DNA of 64,000 nucleotides from NCBI GenBank assembly GCA_021234155.1, contig JAJEKV010000005.1, positions 23,263,584-23,327,583 of the forward strand. The letters are read 5' to 3'. This DNA comes from Isoetes taiwanensis (lineage: Eukaryota; Streptophyta; Lycopodiopsida; Isoetales; Isoetaceae). Under the pieces are notes generated by a model that was not told where the DNA came from, made no database searches, and worked only from the letters and a program-made list of their open reading frames with translations. Positions 1 through 10,624 of the stretch are shown here, in pieces. The position numbers and the translations under genes were made by a program. Every line of letters starts with the position of its first letter. Positions within the stretch are counted from its first letter, which is position 1.

Positions 1-907
1 AGTTCTATTGCAATGAATGCATTCTGGAAAAGTTTTACCTGCTCTAGATGTTTTGAGCTCCAACAGTTGTCTATTAACCTCTGCCAAAGCTTCACTTACC
101 TTGGACAAATCTGCCTTGACCTCTGAAATTTGAGTATCAACCTCTTCATCTTTAGCTTTCTTCTTTTCTTTGTGCACAACATAGATTGGAACAGAATGGT
201 GAGGCTCATAAGGACCATCAGTGGCATCAGGGTAGAAAGGATCACGATGAAGGACATTGTGTTTTCTGGTAGGATAGAAAACATCTTAGTGAGCTCAATT
301 ATCTTGGCAAAGACCTTGTAGAAGTAGCTTGGATCTTGATGAGTTTCCTCTGAATTTCTGGTCTAGGAGACAAGCCCTCGAAAAGGAGGAAACTAAAAAG
401 TGTGTTCGGATAGTAACTTGGCACTTTTGACATATGCTCATAAAGTTGTTGAACCTCTTTTTGCATTGACTCACACTTTCACGCTTAGATAGAAAAAGAG
501 TGCAATTCATTGACAAGGACTCGAGGTGCAGCTAGCTTACCAATCCTATCCAAAAACTTCTTGATAAGGTCATCCCATGTGTTGGTTCCCATAAGCTTCT
601 CATAAGTTAGCCAAGCTCCAACCTCATCACCTTCTTTAGAGCATTTTTCAAATTCTGACATCTTACAATCTTTTTTGAAACCATAATCCATGTAATACTC
701 TTGAAAGTTTCTCAAAAAGTTATTAGCATTCATACTTGAATCAAAAGTTGGCAAGGGAATTGGAACATTCAATTGAAATTGATAAGGCATGCTTTGAAGC
801 AACCTAGTAGAGAAACTAGGAGGTAGGGGCTTCTCCCTCGTGTGCTCTAATGCTTCCAAATCCTCTTCTGGTTCTTGCTCTGCTAGAAACCTTTGTTTTA
901 GAGCCAT
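1..907 (-). pseudogene. gag of a Ty3/gypsy-type LTR retrotransposon, broken
   Basis: The reading frame starts with MALKQRF at 907 and runs to 485. It carries the plant gag (retrotrans_gag) pattern: MNANNFLRNFQEYY, then W-x-x-Y followed by TNTWDDLIKKFLDRIGKL. This is the capsid-like protein of an LTR element and would form cytoplasmic particles. The frame breaks near 485-516, and the gag continues in another frame (RESVSQCKKRFNNF) to about 295, so this copy is defective. The rest of the element lies beyond position 1. The gag start is about 10 bases from the leader of the LTR at 908-3716. The same gag layout is seen at 26444-27144 and 46918-47614, but this copy is diverged and belongs to a different LTR family. 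Confidence 0.8.
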
Positions 908-1254
908 GAGTTAGAACCTCTAGATCACTTGAGGTAATCAGTCTATGCAAAAAATTTCAAAGAAATAGCTCAAAACTTCAAGATCTCATACCTTTCCCAT
1001 TTTTGGAAAGTGGGAACCTCACTCAAATCGATATAGCAGTAAGGAATAGATTGCTTTTTGAGGCAGATTATCCAGACTGGTACAGAAAAGTTGTGCCAAA
1101 TCCAATGATATCATTCTTGATCAAGTCAGAATCCAAATCTGGGAAATATTCGAGCTCAAAGTTGGGTCAAAAATTGATCAATGGAAGTCAAACTGTAAAA
1201 TAGTGATCAGGCAATTGGTTTTTGGAGTTGCTGAAGATATTTTTGCGAGATTCT

Positions 1255-1845
1255 ATTACGGCATTACGCTGGCTCGGGGATGTGGTTCAAGATCAACAAG
1301 GAATTAAGTAGTAAAGAAGTATGATACACCTTATAAACAATATGTGGAATAAAACCCTAGGAAAGCCTGAGGAATTAACATTATGGCTGATAATGGAGTC
1401 GCACCTATTATAGCAGAACTCGATTGCATATCAGTGCAGGGGCATTTGAAAACAGTCCAGATCTGCACTAGATGATCCTATCCACAAGTAAAAAAGGGCA
1501 AATCAAGATATATATGGCCAAATCCCATCGTATGATCTATCTAGCTTTTTCTGTCGGATATTTCTAAACGCACAAAAGGGTTGATCCGAAAAAAGGCTCA
1601 TCCCTCAGTATAAATATGTGATTAGACCTAACCTTGAGCATTCGATCCTCTTCAGTCTAAAGCTTCGGCTCTATCACAGCCAGTACTAGAATGTCTTATT
1701 TGCAGAGCCTTGCTCCCTTGTTGAATTTGAGATAACGAATTCTCATGAGGTTGAACCCGGTTGGGTGGAAGAGCGACCTTAAAGACTGGGGCTGAAATTG
1801 ATTAACTCATTTTCTTTGTGATTGAGGAAAGAAGATATTAGTGAT
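1255..1845. mobile_element. insertion of about 590 bp inside the LTR, type unknown
   Basis: Alignment by eye with the related LTR at 60220-62095 is good up to about 1255 and resumes near 1850. The segment between has no counterpart there. It holds a TATA-like tataaatatg at about 1609, and the flanks show similar gattctatta / gattcttatta, a possible imperfect TSD. No open reading frame of note. It may be a solo LTR or a non-autonomous element; the ends are not resolved. Confidence 0.35.
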
Positions 1846-3112
1846 TCTTATTAGATTCCAAAGCCAATGTACAACAAAAATAGTATTGAGGTAGTACAAG
1901 TGGTCAAATTCCAATTTAGATATCCAAGGGTAGGATCTGTACTCAAATTTAACAAAATACAGTCAAGAACAACAGGAAACAGAGTGCCAATTTTTCCAAC
2001 TTGAGCTTAGAATGGAATTTTTGGTTCTTTTCAAAACACAATGATGCAAGGAATGATGGCAACTCATCCAAACTCAATTTAGAGCAAAAGGGGATTTTCT
2101 GCAGAATTTTTTGTGAAGGGAAAGTGCTAAAAATTCTATCAGAAATAGTTTTGCAAACTTAACATTCAATTTTCATTGATATGAAGATACATAGATCATG
2201 ATAATGCTAAATTAGTTCAATACTTCAAACATGATAAAAATCAACCAGAGGTCAAGAAATAGTTTTAGAAGAGTATTTCAATCAGATCTTCGCAAATCCA
2301 ATTGAGGAGAGCATAGGGACTTCAAGTGTTCTTCAGATCATGCTCGACATTGGTCAATGTAGAACTTGAGCACTTCTAGGCCTTCAAAAAGTTTCTACAA
2401 TCACTTTCCGATATATAATTCAGGATTTTAATTTTTCGGCATCCTAGGCCCTGATTTTAGCATTAATAGTGGCGGTCTCAGAGTTTAGGGAATATATTCT
2501 GGCGCGATTCGAGCAAATTTTGGAGTTTTAGGGTTCTTCGATAGTGTATTTTTGCAATCTGGCGCGATACGGTCTCCATATTTTTGAAGGTATAAAATAT
2601 GTTGTATTTTACACTTTAAAGAACCTCGGCCATGGTTTTGAGAGTTATCCCATAAAATGATTAAAGGATCTTGATGTTTAGGGCTATGGGAACCTTGCTT
2701 GAAGCTTAGAGGGAAATATGAAATTTTTTAAGGGCATCCTTGATCCAACATCAAGGCTAGAATATATCATGGAGACACGTTTGAGTATGAGGGCATATGG
2801 TGAGAAGGGCAATTGAAGCATGAGGTAAAGGAAATTACAAAGTAAAGATAGCAATGGAAAAGATTGAGCTAGGGTACTTGTAATAGGACGGTGAAAACAA
2901 ATAACCAATGGTGGCTCATGGAAATAAATGGGGAAATGGGCTAGGCACAAATACCAAAAGGGGCAAATATGACAATTAGGCATATTGGGGGTGAAAGTGG
3001 AGCATGGAGAGAGAGAATGGCAAATCAAAATGAAATGGTAATCAGAAGGCAAAAATAGGCACGGTCGTGTAAAATAGGGTGTGGATAGGGAGATGAGAAA
3101 AATGGTTAAGGC

Positions 3113-3590
3113 TAAGAACCAAACAAAAAATGGTTAACTCTAACTTCCAAACTTCAAATGAGTGTCTTCCAAACTTGTTAACCCAGGATCTTCTAGAATA
3201 TACCTTTGACCAAATATTCGACCATGAATAAAATACCTCTTAAGAAGTTTGACCTTGAGTGCCTTGTTTAAGACTAAGAACCATATACCATGGGATCTTG
3301 CAAACTCTAACTTCCAAACTTCAAATGAGTGTCTTCCAAACTTGTTAACCCAGGATCTTCTAGAATATACCTTTGACCACCATGAATAAAATACCTCTTA
3401 AGAAGTTTGACCTTGAGTGCCTTGTTTAAGGCTAAGAACCATATACCATGGGATCTTGCAAACTCTAACTTCCAAACTTCAAATGAGTGTCTTCCAAACT
3501 TGTTAACCCAGGATCTTCTAGAATATACCTTTGACCAAATATTTGACCATGAATAAAATACCTCTTAAGAAGTTTGAGCTTGAGTGCCTT
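3113..3590. repeat. three tandem copies of a ~160-bp unit inside the LTR
   Basis: Units start near 3113, 3271 and 3430. Each contains ctaagaacca, ctctaacttccaaacttc, gttaacccaggatcttctag and cttaagaagtttgac in the same order. Copies 2 and 3 are nearly identical, copy 1 differs at its start, and copy 2 lacks a short stretch after tttgacc. The related LTR at 60220 shows only one such block, so this is expansion within this LTR. Confidence 0.85.
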
Positions 3591-3716
3591 AGGTTGACCT
3601 CGAAGATAAACTTCCTTAGACCTTCATACCAATGTTGCCTACCAAGGTTTACCAAACTTTGACCTAGTCTTCAAGCATAGACCAAATAGTTATTATGTTG
3701 CCCTTTGGGGGCAACA

Positions 3717-3837
3717 CCTTGTTGGGTGACAGCTACCCGCTTCTTGAGCCGGCAGTGTGCGGCCATTGCAGGCATTGCTTGGATGCTTAAGGACATAGTC
3801 TTGAATGCAGCACAGCTGCAGAGAACAGAAGAACAAA
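3717..3837 (+). other. older sequence interrupted by the LINE at 3855
   Basis: This segment and 4782-5084 were contiguous before the LINE inserted. A short frame (WMLKDIVLNAAQ..., then QRTEEQIVELE) reads up to the insertion point and looks protein-like, but it stops at the target site and was not recognised. Confidence 0.3.
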
Positions 3838-3854
3838 TTGTGGAACTGGAATGA

Positions 3855-4763
3855 CGTGGAATGAGTTCAAATTGAAGTTCCTTCTTCTTCGTTGGGACCG
3901 GGGCATTTGGGAAAAAGTAGCTGCTACACTTCCTCCACACCCACAAGACGTAGCTTCCCAGCTCTGGGTGGTTCATGGCAGTGTTAAGGAGGAGCACCTG
4001 GTGCACTCGATGTATGTGGTCCTGCTTCATCCTGAGGTGTTGCCTCCATCGCCAAAGTGGCCTTTAGTTATCCCCGAGTCTCATCGTAAAGCAGTCTGGC
4101 GATGGGTATGGGATAAATTGCTTCATCCTAAGCTATCCATTTTATGGTGGCAGATCACTCATAGATGTGTGCGGGTAAACACTGTTGTTCATCGATTTCG
4201 GCCCGTAAGTCTCGTGGATCTGCCCTCTTTGCACGCAGAGGGATGAGACAATTGAGCACTGCTTTTTCTTGTGTCACCATGTTCGACCTGCTTGGCAGTG
4301 GCTTCTGAGTCTTTTCTATTGTGACTTGAATAGTCAGCAGGTCCTATTATCAGTCTATCCTAGTTCTTGGGACAAGTTGGCAAAGAGGGCTTTCGACTTA
4401 GCATCTGCTTGGATCATCTGGTCCATCTGGAAGAGACGAAATCTCCTCATCTTTAAGGGACAGCTCTTTTCAGATACGCAAGTGCTTAGCGATGCCCGTA
4501 GTCGCATTGTGAAGGCGTACACGTGTTCTTCCTTAAAGGATGACATCAAAAGTGTCATTTGGGAGCAATATCTTCAGATTCACACCTACTCATAGCGAAC
4601 AGTTGTGCTCATGGTGATCTGTGTTCTCTGCTTTTCTATGTTATGTATGTGGTGGATAGTGTTGCTCTAGTGGATATCTTCTCCACTGGGTTTTGAGTCC
4701 CCCATGTACTCTTTGTATTCTTTTGAGTAATAAAGATCCACGTTCATCAAAAAAAAAAAAAAA
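3855..4763 (+). mobile_element. 5'-truncated L1-like LINE with poly(A) and TSD
   Basis: The frames 3851-4246 and 4269-4595 encode the C-terminal RVT zinc-binding region of a plant LINE ORF2: W-x-W...KLSILWWQITHRCVRVN, a break at about 4246, then the HVRPAWQWLLSLF and IIWSIWKRRNLLIFKG stretches. The 3' end has aataaagatcc followed by 15 A residues (4749-4763). Direct repeats ttgtggaactggaatga (3838-3854) and ttgtggaactggagtga (4765-4781) flank it, differing at one base: a 17-bp TSD. Endonuclease and RT domains are missing, which is the usual outcome of incomplete reverse transcription. Confidence 0.88.
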
Positions 4764-4781
4764 TTTGTGGAACTGGAGTGA

Positions 4782-5084
4782 GGCACATTATGTGGGGTAA
4801 TTCAGCTGCAAAACTAGTCGACGGTGTTGTGAATGGTACTTTAAGATTTCATGTAGAAGGGATGGTGAACAAACTCAGGGCAGGTTCCAGATGTCTACAT
4901 GAGAGGTCATGGCAATGGAAAGACCAAGAGGGGAAGGAGATATATTGGGAAGAGAGGGAAGGAGAAACTTCCACGAGCAGGAAGTTTCCTGGAAGAAACT
5001 CCTGGCGACGACGCCGAGAGCGGCAGCAGCCACGAGCAATGGCGCCGCTAGGGGTTTCTTCCAGGAAACTTTCCGTGAGCGGAG
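4782..5084. other. unassigned segment right of the LINE
   Basis: Purine-rich sequence with scattered gaagaaact / agtttcc inverted motifs (for example 4980-5090). No gene recognised. Open frames here overlap on several strands without domain character. Confidence 0.3.
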
Positions 5085-5607
5085 TTTCCCGTCGTAACCT
5101 ACGGGGCCCAAAATTTCCTCATTCTTGAACTGCGGTGAGAAGAACTGCTATGAAAGGTCGCTTAATCTGTTGTTTCTCTTCTCATTTATGTAGGTTTCAA
5201 GATTCTTTAGCTGAAGATCGGCCATTCATGCTACTTTACCGGAACAAAGCTTGCAAAGCTTCCGGCTATGGCACAAGGCATAAAATAGTCTGCCTACAGA
5301 GACCCTAAAATTACTGTACAAAGCTTACACAGCTTCGGCCTGGACTGGAACAAAGCTTACAGAGCTTCGCAGCAGACGTCCTTCATCACAGAACAAAGCT
5401 TACAGAACTTCAGCCTGGACTGGAATAAAGCTTACAAAGAGAGATCCTTCATTGCAGGGCAGAGGGACCTAATCTTGGTTGGTCCTAAGAAAAAAACCTG
5501 GTGGCGCTATCAAACCGCCGCCAGAAACCTCAATCCCAAAATCACCTGAAGAAAACAAAGCCTGAAATCGTCGAAAATTTCAGGCTCCCGTAGGTTACGA
5601 GGGAAGA
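5085..5607. mobile_element. TIR DNA element, about 520 bp, non-autonomous
   Basis: The left end at about 5090 reads cgtaacctacggggcccaaa. The right end (about 5571-5602) is its reverse complement with few changes (cccgtaggttacgagg). The inverted repeat is about 28 bp. The interior holds short direct repeats of the type aacaaagcttacagagcttc (5235-5440) and no coding region. Flanking duplications are not clear, so the superfamily is not assigned. Confidence 0.6.
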
Positions 5608-5640
5608 AAAGTGAACTTGTCGAATTCACACTGAATCTAT

Positions 5641-6452
5641 ACAACATAAGCATTTGAAGGAGGATAAGGCTTATGCGATCACACGAGTTACTGGTGTAAT
5701 AACTCCACAGGCACTGTTCGTGGGTGTGAAAGAGGTAGACAGCAACCGAACATTATTAAAGGACAAGTGGGTACAGATATCGGTGGTGGCATAGGAGAGG
5801 AAGTTGTGAAGTTGCCATCATTGATGGATATGTCCGTAATGATTTCTTTTGTGGATGTGATGTGCCAGAGGTACTATAGGATAGGATGACTGGGCTTTTG
5901 CAAGAAAATTGCAAAGATGGTGTACCATCTCTGAATCATTTACATATACAGTTGTTATGCACTTAGACGCCAAGACTCCAGCCAGTGTAAATGTTAGAAT
6001 CAAGAATTATTTGGGTTGGAATGACAATAGGCCTGCTGGAGCAATGATCTTGTACAAAGCCTTGCAGGGAAGCAAGGTTCATTGCTTTGAAGCAATTGTC
6101 AGCTACTGCTTAAAAGATATTGGCAAGCTCCACTTCAAAGCTCACTTGCATAATGTTTCTCGATAGCAAATTAAAACCGGGAAGGACCCCTGTGCTCTCT
6201 ATGGTGTTGGGGAATTCAAGCGCCTTGACATGTTGGATAATAGGAACTTGCTATCCAGAGCTCTGCACTATGTGCTCTATCGCAAAGGAGATTTAGAACT
6301 GCGTCACTCATCCATACTATTAAATGCATGTTGCAAACTGGAAAATTCAAATTGTCTAGCTCTTGGATCCTCCCAAATAAATCCACATATATTTCTTTGG
6401 AACGAGTTCAAGCGGCGTGGCAAATTATGCATTGCTCCAGAGTGATGCAGTT
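5641..6452 (+). pseudogene. degraded ORF of an unknown mobile element, Rep-like YCxKD motif
   Basis: Several frames join into one apparent protein. The first part is HLKEDKAYAITR and GEEVVKLPSLMD (5649-5885). The second starts near 5888 and holds MHLDAKTPASVNV, then IVSYCLKDIGK at about 6096-6128. The third runs from 6167 to 6300 (QIKTGKDPC...). The last is CMLQTGKFKL, SWILPNKS and RVQAAWQIMHC (6320-6450). Several frame breaks and a stop at 6164 show it is dead. YCLKD resembles motif III (Y-x-x-K) of rolling-circle Rep/HUH nucleases, but a clear H-x-H motif was not found, so the link is tentative. A diverged inverted copy of its 5' part lies at 10225-10624. No function is claimed. Confidence 0.4.
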
Positions 6453-6999
6453 GTAAGGACGTCAGAATGGCTTTGCTTGGTCTTTTGGTGGGGGTAGCTC
6501 AAATAGTGTGCATAGATAGAAGATGGTAGAGGTATTAGGATGCAGCGAGGATCTTTGAAGACAAGGAAGAGAGTGTGAAAAGGAGTAACAACGCAGATGA
6601 TTTTATTTTTGCAGATAATGGCATTCGGCCTTCACTTCCAAAAACTCCAGATGTTCATGCTTTACATCTACCCATAAACCGCCATTTGGAGGAAATTCCT
6701 GGAATATTCTCTATTTGTTTACTTTAGGTAATTTTGGATATGGGTGTCTGCTGGCGCCGCTTACAGCACCGCCATAGCTGGAGGACCTATTTTCCCATTT
6801 CATTTGAGTGGCCGACAGCGCAGGGCAGTGCAGTGTGCAGGCAGGGCATTCGGCCGGCAGATCATTCGGCCAGCAGATCATTTGGCAACTCCCCTATTCA
6901 AGAGAATTCCCTGTTCAAGAGCATTCAGGGCAACTCCCATGTTCAAGAGCATTCGGCCTTCTTTCGTGCCATTGAGAGGCTATACATGATACGGCCATT
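6453..6999. other. no gene seen; short direct repeats
   Basis: Around 6840-6960 short motifs such as cattcggcc, gcaactccc and ttcaagagcattc repeat irregularly. Frames here have no domain character. Confidence 0.4.
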
Positions 7000-7260
7000 T
7001 TGCTTCTGGATGAGCCCACATCAGGCCTGGATTCTGCAACCGCAGTGCAAGTTGTTAGCATGTTGAGAAATATGGCAGAGCTTCATGGCCGGGCAATTAT
7101 CTTGAGTATCCATCAGCCCGGCTTTCGCATTTTGCAGCAGAGCCATTCTTTCCTTCTTCTTGGAAATGGAAGAGTTATCCACCATGGCTCTCTCAGCCTT
7201 TTGGGTGCCCTTCTTTCTTTCATTATGGTAGATCAGAGCAGGTCAGAAGAAGAAGATGGT
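7000..7260 (+). pseudogene. fragment of an ABCG (half-size, WBC-type) transporter ATPase domain
   Basis: From 7000 the frame gives the Walker B/D-loop LLDEPTSGLDSATA, then RAIILSIHQPGFRI with the switch histidine, then LLLGNGRVIHHGSL. This order and spacing is that of the ABCG nucleotide-binding domain, which powers export of lipids, terpenoids or hormones across plant membranes. Walker A, the signature motif and all membrane helices are absent, and the similarity starts abruptly. It is therefore a captured or decayed fragment of roughly 85 residues, not a working gene. The downstream tail (7250-7356) is low-complexity and not ABCG-like. Confidence 0.85.
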
Positions 7261-7812
7261 TCCGAAAAACGGCAAGATGCTCAAGCTTCGGCTTCTCGCA
7301 GGGGTCAAGAATCAGAGGATGCTCGAGCTTACGTTGCTTGCATTGATCTTCAATAAAATCGTCTTCGTAGTATTAAACCATAGCCGTGGATATTGGAGGT
7401 CCCCAGTGTGCAAAAATCCAAGAACGGAATTTCCTCCAAATGCCGGCTTACGCGAGGTACATGACTACGGCTTTGATGTGCTATAATATAGTCTTCTAGA
7501 TTCTAAGTGATCAGTTTTGCAATTTGAATACTACTTAGTGCTTTTGTTCATTCTTGCAGGTGAGAACATTGGACAGGTGCAGCATGATGCAGAACAGAGC
7601 ATGAAATCATTCTCATAAGCGATAGTACAGAAGAGCAATAATCTTTGGAACAATCTGCTTTTGATTCCGGTGTAGAAGAAGAAAGCGTAGGGCTTATTAG
7701 ATGTTGATGCCATTGTAAGAGATGTTTGTTTCATAATTAGTAGATAACTCGTTAGTCCTCTTTATACTAATGCCAAATAACTTTACTAACTTCTAATGCG
7801 TTACTTAGTTAG
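7261..7812. other. no gene seen
   Basis: AT-rich sequence between the ABCG fragment and the TIR element. A region near 7555-7700 (tgcaggtgagaac...) looks exon-like but has no supported reading frame. Confidence 0.3.
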
Positions 7813-8852
7813 GGCGAAATCACACCTGCGGCTGCCCGAGTTTTAAAAAATGCAAGAACCATACACAGTATTCCATTTGGCATGGGCAGGCACGTTTCTT
7901 ATCATACTTTAACCGGCAGGCTTTCGGATCCAACCGTTGCCCACCGTTGATTGCAGCCCTGTGATAGGCCATAACAGCGATGAAGAGGCAGCTTAGAACG
8001 CGGAAACAGGTAGCATCAATCTTTGTTTGCAGCTTTCAGCATTGGATTCAGCCTCGGAGCTGATAACTTAGCTCTGGAATGTGCCGAACCTATGATAATC
8101 TAGCTGTGGGAGCTGATAATCATGCTATGGAGATGATAATCGAGCTGTGGGTGCAGGAATGGGTGAGGAATCTTGCCTGCCGGTTAAAGGGGATAAACAC
8201 CCTTGCTTGCCCCTTACAGCAGATAAACGGGCTCGCCCCTCCGGGCTCGCCCGTTTCCGGGCTCGCCCATTTATCTGCTGTTCGCAGGGGTGTTTATCCC
8301 TTCATCACTGCCTAAAACCTCAAAATTCTTGGCTGGAGACGAAATTCCTGGTCGGGGGTTGCCCCTTGACCACGATCCTAAGAGCTGCCAGCTAAGTGCC
8401 AACGGTGCAGGAAGATATTGAAGAGCAACGATTAGGGTTTCTATTTGAGCAATTCAGGATGGATTTGAGTGCTTCCTCGTCGAATTTGCTCAAAATGAAG
8501 CCAAAATCGCAAAAGATGCTTGCAAAGGAGCTAGAACAGCAAGAATCCAGGAAGATATAATGCTAAAGTCGAAGTAGACAAGCCCAAATTTGGATTTTTC
8601 TTGCTTGAAGAGGCCCGTAGTGGTTTATTCAGCAGCAAAACAGTCTAATTCGTTGAGGTTTGGAGGGATCTGAGAATAAAATCGAAACAGCAAGAACGAT
8701 TTTAGGGTTCATCGATTCTGGTCAAGTTTATGATGTGGCAGTTTGATCTTAGGTGCAGGTGTGATACTGATTTCTTGGGCATCTTGAAGACCTGCCCAAG
8801 ACATAAAAAGAATCATTTCTGGGCGGCCGCAGCCGTGATTTCACCCTTAGTT
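7813..8852. mobile_element. TIR DNA transposon, about 1.04 kb, non-autonomous
   Basis: The left terminus (about 7813-7842) reads gggcgaaatcacacctgcgg. The right terminus (8820-8850), reverse-complemented, reads gggtgaaatcacggctgcgg. The inverted repeat is about 30 bp with a few mismatches. Flanks ttagtta and ttagttt could be a 7-8 bp TSD. No transposase frame is present. It carries a long hairpin at 8186-8306. Family could be Mutator-like or hAT; the sequence alone does not decide. Confidence 0.65.
8186..8306. repeat. long inverted repeat (hairpin) with gggctcgcc loop repeats
   Basis: The left arm gggataaacaccc...cagcagataaacgggc pairs with the right arm gcccatttatctgctg...ggggtgtttatccc. 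The loop holds three copies of gggctcgcc separated by short C/T spacers. It sits inside the TIR element. Confidence 0.8.
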
Positions 8853-8862
8853 TAGCCCATAA

Positions 8863-9021
8863 TTTACAGGTGGCCAATTTGTTTTTAAAAAAAACCCACG
8901 TGTGTGTTATTGTGTCACAAATCCTTTCATCCAAAAATATAGCCCATAATTTACAGGTGGCCAATTTGTTTTTTTTTAAAACCCACGTGTGTGTTATTGT
9001 GTCACAAATCCTTTCATCCAA
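8863..9021. repeat. two tandem copies of a ~77-bp unit
   Basis: Two consecutive copies each begin tagcccataatttacaggtg and end cacaaatcctttcatccaaa. They differ mainly in the length of an A/T run (ttttaaaaaaaa versus tttttttaaa). This is a recent tandem duplication next to the right end of the TIR element. Confidence 0.85.
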
Positions 9022-9755
9022 AATCTGAACCTAATTTGCTCTATGTTTGCCGCCACAAGGGTTTTTCCCCTGTTCGATTCGAACTTCGGGCTATTGGGTA
9101 GTGGATAGCTTAGAAATTTGGCAGCAGAGGAAGTAGATTGATTAATCTTCGCAGGAAGAAAGAAGGTATGGCGTAGATTTTATATTTCCTTTCTTCTAAA
9201 GCTTTTTAGTATCAAATAGAATAGAATGAATTACAGAATACAGAGCTATGGCATATGAGGAAGGAAAACAGATATCTTTTCATTTGTTACAAATATAGAA
9301 ATGCATGAAAGCTTTTAGAAATGCATGAAAGCTTTAGAAAAGCTTTTTTTATGTCATATTCGTAATCTCCGTGCTGAAATTAGTAAATATTATATATCAA
9401 ATTGTCCAAATCTGTTGTTTTTATTGTGGCAAAAAAAAACTTATGTTAGTATGTCTGAAACTAACCCGTTAGACGTTATTTTACGTTAGACGTTAGCTAA
9501 CTTCTAACTATTAACTGCTAACCATGTGTTCAGTCAATTTGATTCTTCTAGAGAAAGGCATTTTTCGTTCTCAAATGAATCTCTGCAGGGCTCTTCTAGT
9601 GAAAGATCAAGAGCTGGTTTGTATTAGATGTTGTCATGACCTTGGAACTAGTGTTTGCAGCAAGAGGAAGAGCGTCTGACTGTGTATAGGAGCGGTTTCG
9701 GCTTCTTCCTGTTCATGACATTTTGTTAATCCTTGGTTTTGTTTCTAAGTACTAG

Positions 9756-9914
9756 GTAATTTCCAGCGGGAGGGCCATTATGCCATGTAAAGGCTTGGCA
9801 GCTCCGCAAAATGAGGCAGCACACGAGTGGCGGAGCCGCAAGTGAGCCTGCCAAGTTTGGCGGCACCGCCAAGCCTTTACAGGCGTAATGCCACGCCCGA
9901 CTGGTGAAAATTAC
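9756..9914. mobile_element. foldback MITE, about 159 bp
   Basis: The left end (gtaatttccagcgg, then gccattatgcc, then tgtaaaggcttggc) is matched by the reverse complement of the right end (gtaattttcacc..., ggcattacgcc, tgtaaaggcttggc). Almost the whole element folds on itself. There is no coding capacity. Confidence 0.6.
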
Positions 9915-10224
9915 GGGATGTAATAACCTTTTGGCGAAATTACGTCTGTGTAATTCTGGTCCACATTGAAATAGTCTTTTTGAATGCAGTGATGGCTCTA
10001 TCATAATATCATTTGCATAATATCATGTTGAAGCATTGTGTTTCATTTCAAATGTTTGCGCCCTGGAAGTTGTGGATAAATTTTTGCTGAAAAAGTTTGT
10101 GGTCATTGATATAGCATAAATAAGGAAATATTCTCCAAATCAATGGTCAGAAACAAAACCCCCAAAGAGTGCAATAAATTATGGACATTTATTCAGAATA
10201 AGCAAACCATTATCCTACATGTTT

Positions 10225-10624
10225 ATTCCAGTGCTACCATGCTAGCTTTGCAATTTTCATTATCATGTCATATAGTGCCTCCAGCACATCACATCTACCA
10301 AAGACAAAGACACATCCAACAATGATGGCAACTCCACAACTTCCTCTCCTATGCCACCAGACACATCCAACGACGATGGCAACTCTACAACTTCCTCTCT
10401 ATGCCACCATAGATATCCACACCCACTTGTTCATGCTGGGTTGTACGTGTGTTTACATAAGCATCATCTTCCTTCAAATCATTATGTTCTATAGATTTAG
10501 TCATTGAATCCAACATTATTAATGATACAAGAAATTTATCGAGGTGGCCTTGCGGCCGCCGCGAACATTTCTCTTCTCCAACCCACTGCAAAAGAAGTTT
10601 TGTGCTAAGTCGAATAGATCTCAA
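10225..10624 (-). pseudogene. second, inverted copy of the unknown element ORF of 5641-6452
   Basis: On the minus strand, NDLKEDDAYVNTR and GIGEEVVELPS repeat the 5' part of the protein-like region at 5649-5885. In this copy the block ggtggcatag..gagaggaag is tandemly duplicated (about 10320-10410), giving the EEVVELPS segment twice. The match fades near 10225, where the part bearing the YCxKD motif would be expected. The gcggccgccgcg stretch near 10553 precedes it. This copy is broken; function unknown. Confidence 0.4.

Larger units (their letters stand above)
908..3716 (-). mobile_element. LTR plus leader of the gag-bearing element (family 1)
   Basis: On the minus strand the LTR begins at 3716 with the imperfect palindrome TGTTGCCCCC...GGGCAACA and runs to the leader just before the gag start at 907. 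The same sequence recurs on the plus strand at 60220-62095. Shared landmarks are the start palindrome, the segment around GTATCGCGC...GAAGAACCCTAAAA (near 2530-2580 here and 60990-61035 there), the GTTGACTTC...GACC segment near 1130-1200, and the end GTGATCTAGAGGTTCTAA. This copy is longer because of internal tandem repeats (3113-3590) and an insertion (about 1255-1845). No gene other than LTR sequence is seen. Confidence 0.75.

Noticed and set aside
3113-3590. Tandem repeats considered as a satellite or centromeric array
   Set aside because: Only three copies, confined to one LTR.
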